A DNA stretch of 64,000 nucleotides from Enterococcus malodoratus ATCC 43197 (GTDB taxonomy: Bacteria; Bacillota; Bacilli; Lactobacillales; Enterococcaceae): NCBI RefSeq assembly GCF_000407185.1, contig NZ_KE136483.1, forward strand, positions 806,001 to 870,000, in the 5' to 3' direction. The position numbers were made by a program, and so were the translations under genes. The first letter of the stretch is position 1, and the number at the start of each line of letters is the position of its first letter. This document shows positions 62,207 to 64,000 of this stretch, in pieces. Under the pieces are notes generated by a model. The model saw nothing but the letters and a program-made list of their open reading frames with translations, ran no database searches and was not told the DNA's origin.

Positions 62207-62710
62207 ATGGAACAGATGCGTGTTTATATTGCGAACCTTGGGAAATATAATGAGGGGGAGTTGGTGGGGGCCTGGTTTACCCCGCCTGTTGATTTTGATG
62301 AGGTGAAAGAACGGATTGGATTAAATGACGAATATGAAGAGTATACGATTCATGATTATGAACTACCTTTTGAGATTGATAAGTATTCTCCAATTGAAGA
62401 AATTAATCGGCTTTGTGGCTTGGCAGAAGAATTGGAAGATACACCAATTGGCGAGGTTGCTTCTGAGATTCAACACGCTTTCTTCAATTCTTTCGAGGAA
62501 ATGGTAGAGCATGTGGATGATATTATATATTATCCGGACTGCGATGATATGAGTGATGTAGCATATTACTTGATTGTGGAAGCTGGTGATTTTGGTGAAG
62601 TACCAGAACACTTGAAGACGTATATTGATTTTGATGCGTGTGGTCGAGACTTGGAGATTGGTGGGAATTATTTGGTTACTAGTCGTGGGGTTTTTGAATT
62701 CTTAGGTTAA
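62207..62710 (+). CDS. ardA: Antirestriction protein ArdA (Tn916 Orf18-like)
   Basis: A 167-residue, strongly acidic DNA mimic that blocks type I restriction-modification enzymes when the element enters a new host. MRVYIANLGKYNEGELVGAW is the ArdA opening; EYTIHDYELPFEIDKYSP and YLIVEAGDFGEVPEHLKTYID follow. AAGGAGGA precedes ATG 62207. It ends the visible transfer block; cargo then intervenes where Tn916 has Orf17. Confidence 0.93.
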   Translation: MEQMRVYIANLGKYNEGELVGAWFTPPVDFDEVKERIGLNDEYEEYTIHDYELPFEIDKYSPIEEINRLCGLAEELEDTPIGEVASEIQHAFFNSFEEMVEHVDDIIYYPDCDDMSDVAYYLIVEAGDFGEVPEHLKTYIDFDACGRDLEIGGNYLVTSRGVFEFLG

Positions 62711-62726
62711 TTAATATTTTCCTTAT

Positions 62727-62777
62727 CTTGTAGAAAAATAAGAATTGAAGGATAATGTAGTCATGACTTTCTACAAG
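62727..62777 (+). promoter_or_regulatory. Promoter and 10-bp dyad before the OLD-family gene
   Basis: TTGTAG (62728-62733), 17 bp, GATAAT (62751-62756) give a promoter. CTTGTAGAAA (62727-62736) is perfectly inverted as TTTCTACAAG (62768-62777); the left arm covers the -35 and the right arm overlaps the Shine-Dalgarno AAGGGGG. Operator pair or RNA structure are both possible. Confidence 0.6.
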
Positions 62778-62789
62778 GGGGACAGGTTA

Positions 62790-64000
62790 GTGATAGAGAA
62801 GGTACGGATTGAGAATTTTAAGTGTATAAAGGGAACTTTTGAGTTAGATTTAAAGCAAGGAATTAATATTCTTGTTGGTAATAATGAAGCAGGAAAATCT
62901 ACAATATTAGAAGCGATTCATATGGCCTTGTGTGGTGTCTTTAGGGGAAAGACAATTAAGGGAAACTTATCACAATACTTATTTAATTATGAAGTTGTAA
63001 ATGAGTATCTGAATAATATTAATCAAGGAATAATAAATGAGGCTCCTTATATACTCATAGAACTTTACTTATCAGAAGGCGCATTTCCTATATTAGAGGG
63101 AGATAGATTTAGTGATAAAAGTAGGTTAGGTAGAACAAATGGAATTGCTTTAAAAATCGCCTTTGATGAAAAATATAATGAAGAGTATGAATCATTGCTA
63201 AAAAGCTCCGAATTAGTGAGTTTACCAATAGAATACTATGATGTCGAATGGTATGCTTTTTCAAGAAAACCTCTAACTTCCAGAAGCATTCCAATAAAAT
63301 CGTCCTTCATTGATGTTGGTTCTAGTAAATTCCAAAATGGTTCAGATGTCTATATATCGAGAATTGTACAAAATACTTTGGAAATGGATGAAAAAACAAA
63401 AGTGGCTCAAGCTTTCCGAAAGGCAAAGGAATTTTTCTCCAAAGATTCCGCTATTGCTAATATCAATACGAAAATAACAGGAATTTCAAAGTTAAGTAAA
63501 AAGGAAATTGAGTTGACTGTTGATTTGGGATCACGTTCTACTTGGGATGGAAGTCTTATTACACAATTAAATAAGATTCCCTTTGATTATATTGGGAAAG
63601 GTGAACAAGCTGTTATAAAAACAGAACTAGCCTTATCAAATAAGAAATCTGAAGCATCATCTGTTATTTTGATTGAAGAACCAGAATGTCATATAAGCCA
63701 TGCTCGACTAAATCAGTTGCTTGAAAGTATAAAATCAAATTATGGTGATAAGCAAATTATTATATCTACACATAGTAGTTTCGTGGCTAATAAGCTTGGT
63801 TTAAACAATCTAATATTGTTGAATCAGCAGAAGACTGTACGATTTAATCATCTAAAATCAAAAGATTTTTTTGAGAAAGTTGCGGGATATGATACTTTAC
63901 GACTAATACTCTGTGATAAGGCTATTTTGGTAGAAGGCGATTCTGATGAGTTGGTGATACAAAGAGCATATATGGATACACATAATGGACGATTACCAAT
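62790..64000 (+). CDS. OLD-family ATP-dependent endonuclease, N-terminal part
   Basis: The frame stays open from GTG 62790 to the window edge (403 codons), so the C-terminus is missing. Walker A GNNEAGKST (30-38), an ABC-like QAVIKTELAL segment, Walker B SVILIEEPECH, the histidine loop STHSSFVANKL, then the start of a TOPRIM domain (AILVEGDSDE) give the OLD/RecF-like ATPase plus nuclease layout. Relatives include GajA of the Gabija phage-defence system, which pairs with a UvrD-like helicase. A partner gene would lie beyond the window. AAGGGGG is eight bases upstream. Confidence 0.85.
   Translation, partial: MIEKVRIENFKCIKGTFELDLKQGINILVGNNEAGKSTILEAIHMALCGVFRGKTIKGNLSQYLFNYEVVNEYLNNINQGIINEAPYILIELYLSEGAFPILEGDRFSDKSRLGRTNGIALKIAFDEKYNEEYESLLKSSELVSLPIEYYDVEWYAFSRKPLTSRSIPIKSSFIDVGSSKFQNGSDVYISRIVQNTLEMDEKTKVAQAFRKAKEFFSKDSAIANINTKITGISKLSKKEIELTVDLGSRSTWDGSLITQLNKIPFDYIGKGEQAVIKTELALSNKKSEASSVILIEEPECHISHARLNQLLESIKSNYGDKQIIISTHSSFVANKLGLNNLILLNQQKTVRFNHLKSKDFFEKVAGYDTLRLILCDKAILVEGDSDELVIQRAYMDTHNGRLP

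Larger units (their letters stand above)
50096..64000 (+). mobile_element. Left part of a Tn916/ICEBs1-type integrative and conjugative element
   Basis: From after rplS to the window edge the genes are accessory: YdcP-family proteins (Orf23, Orf22), an FtsK-like coupling protein (Orf21), oriT, MobT (Orf20), a TcpD-like protein (Orf19) and ArdA (Orf18), in Tn916 order, with cargo between. The right part (Orf17-Orf13 equivalents, regulators, excisionase, integrase, attR) should lie beyond 64000. The exact left end is uncertain, between 50096 and about 50465; no duplicated att site can be seen because the other end is outside the window. Confidence 0.85.

Overview
The window reads as a low-GC Gram-positive chromosome of the order Lactobacillales, most probably Enterococcus or a close relative. 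The reasons are gene content and order (rpsB-tsf, pyrH-frr, uppS-cdsA-rseP-polC, rimP-nusA-ylxR-ylxQ-infB-rbfA, truB-ribF, ylxM-ffh, rpsP-khpA, rimM-trmD, rplS), a PolC-type replicase, strong AGGAGG ribosome binding sites, sigma-A promoters often with an extended -10, a T-box riboswitch on argS, and proteins that resemble enterococcal homologues. No rRNA, tRNA or CRISPR array was found.

Positions 1-50095 are ordinary chromosome. In order: the end of a cystine symporter gene; an arginine cluster (argF, T-box-controlled argS, convergent argR); the translation/cell-envelope core from rpsB to polC; the nusA-infB operon, whose IF-2 carries a long Q/N/R-rich tandem repeat; a two-gene operon ending in a Na+/H+ antiporter; truB-ribF; an ABC exporter with a MerR regulator and a MerR-type promoter; an AraC/GyrI regulator; an aminotransferase; a lone pstS behind six phased Pho boxes, facing phoPR; DUF523-ylxM-ffh; a YtrA-type GntR/ABC/VanZ operon with a perfect operator palindrome; single housekeeping genes (tag, C69 dipeptidase, reductase, GNAT, FMN reductase); then rpsP-khpA, a lipoprotein gene, rimM-trmD, an XRE regulator and rplS.

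From just after rplS to the end of the window lies the left part of a Tn916/ICEBs1-type integrative and conjugative element. Recognisable transfer genes appear in Tn916 order: Orf23 and Orf22 (YdcP family), Orf21 (FtsK-like coupling protein), an oriT hairpin, Orf20 (MobT relaxase), a DUF3789-like small protein, Orf19 (TcpD-like) and ArdA (Orf18). The rest of the transfer genes, the integrase and the right end lie beyond position 64000. The cargo is a repeat protein of unknown role, a large thioester/SpaA/VaFE surface adhesin with an FPQTG sortase signal, a small protein with a RelB/DinJ-like tail, an XRE-ImmA/IrrE-PIN operon under a palindromic operator, a solitary C5 DNA methyltransferase, and an OLD-family ATPase/TOPRIM nuclease cut by the window edge.

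The most unusual signals are: an alternative-frame ORF inside the methyltransferase gene with its own near-perfect Shine-Dalgarno; the three-gene XRE-ImmA-PIN module; an oriT flanked by two extra hairpins; and defence and anti-defence genes (OLD nuclease, ArdA, methyltransferase) interleaved with the transfer genes. All functions are inferred from reading the sequence; no database search was possible.
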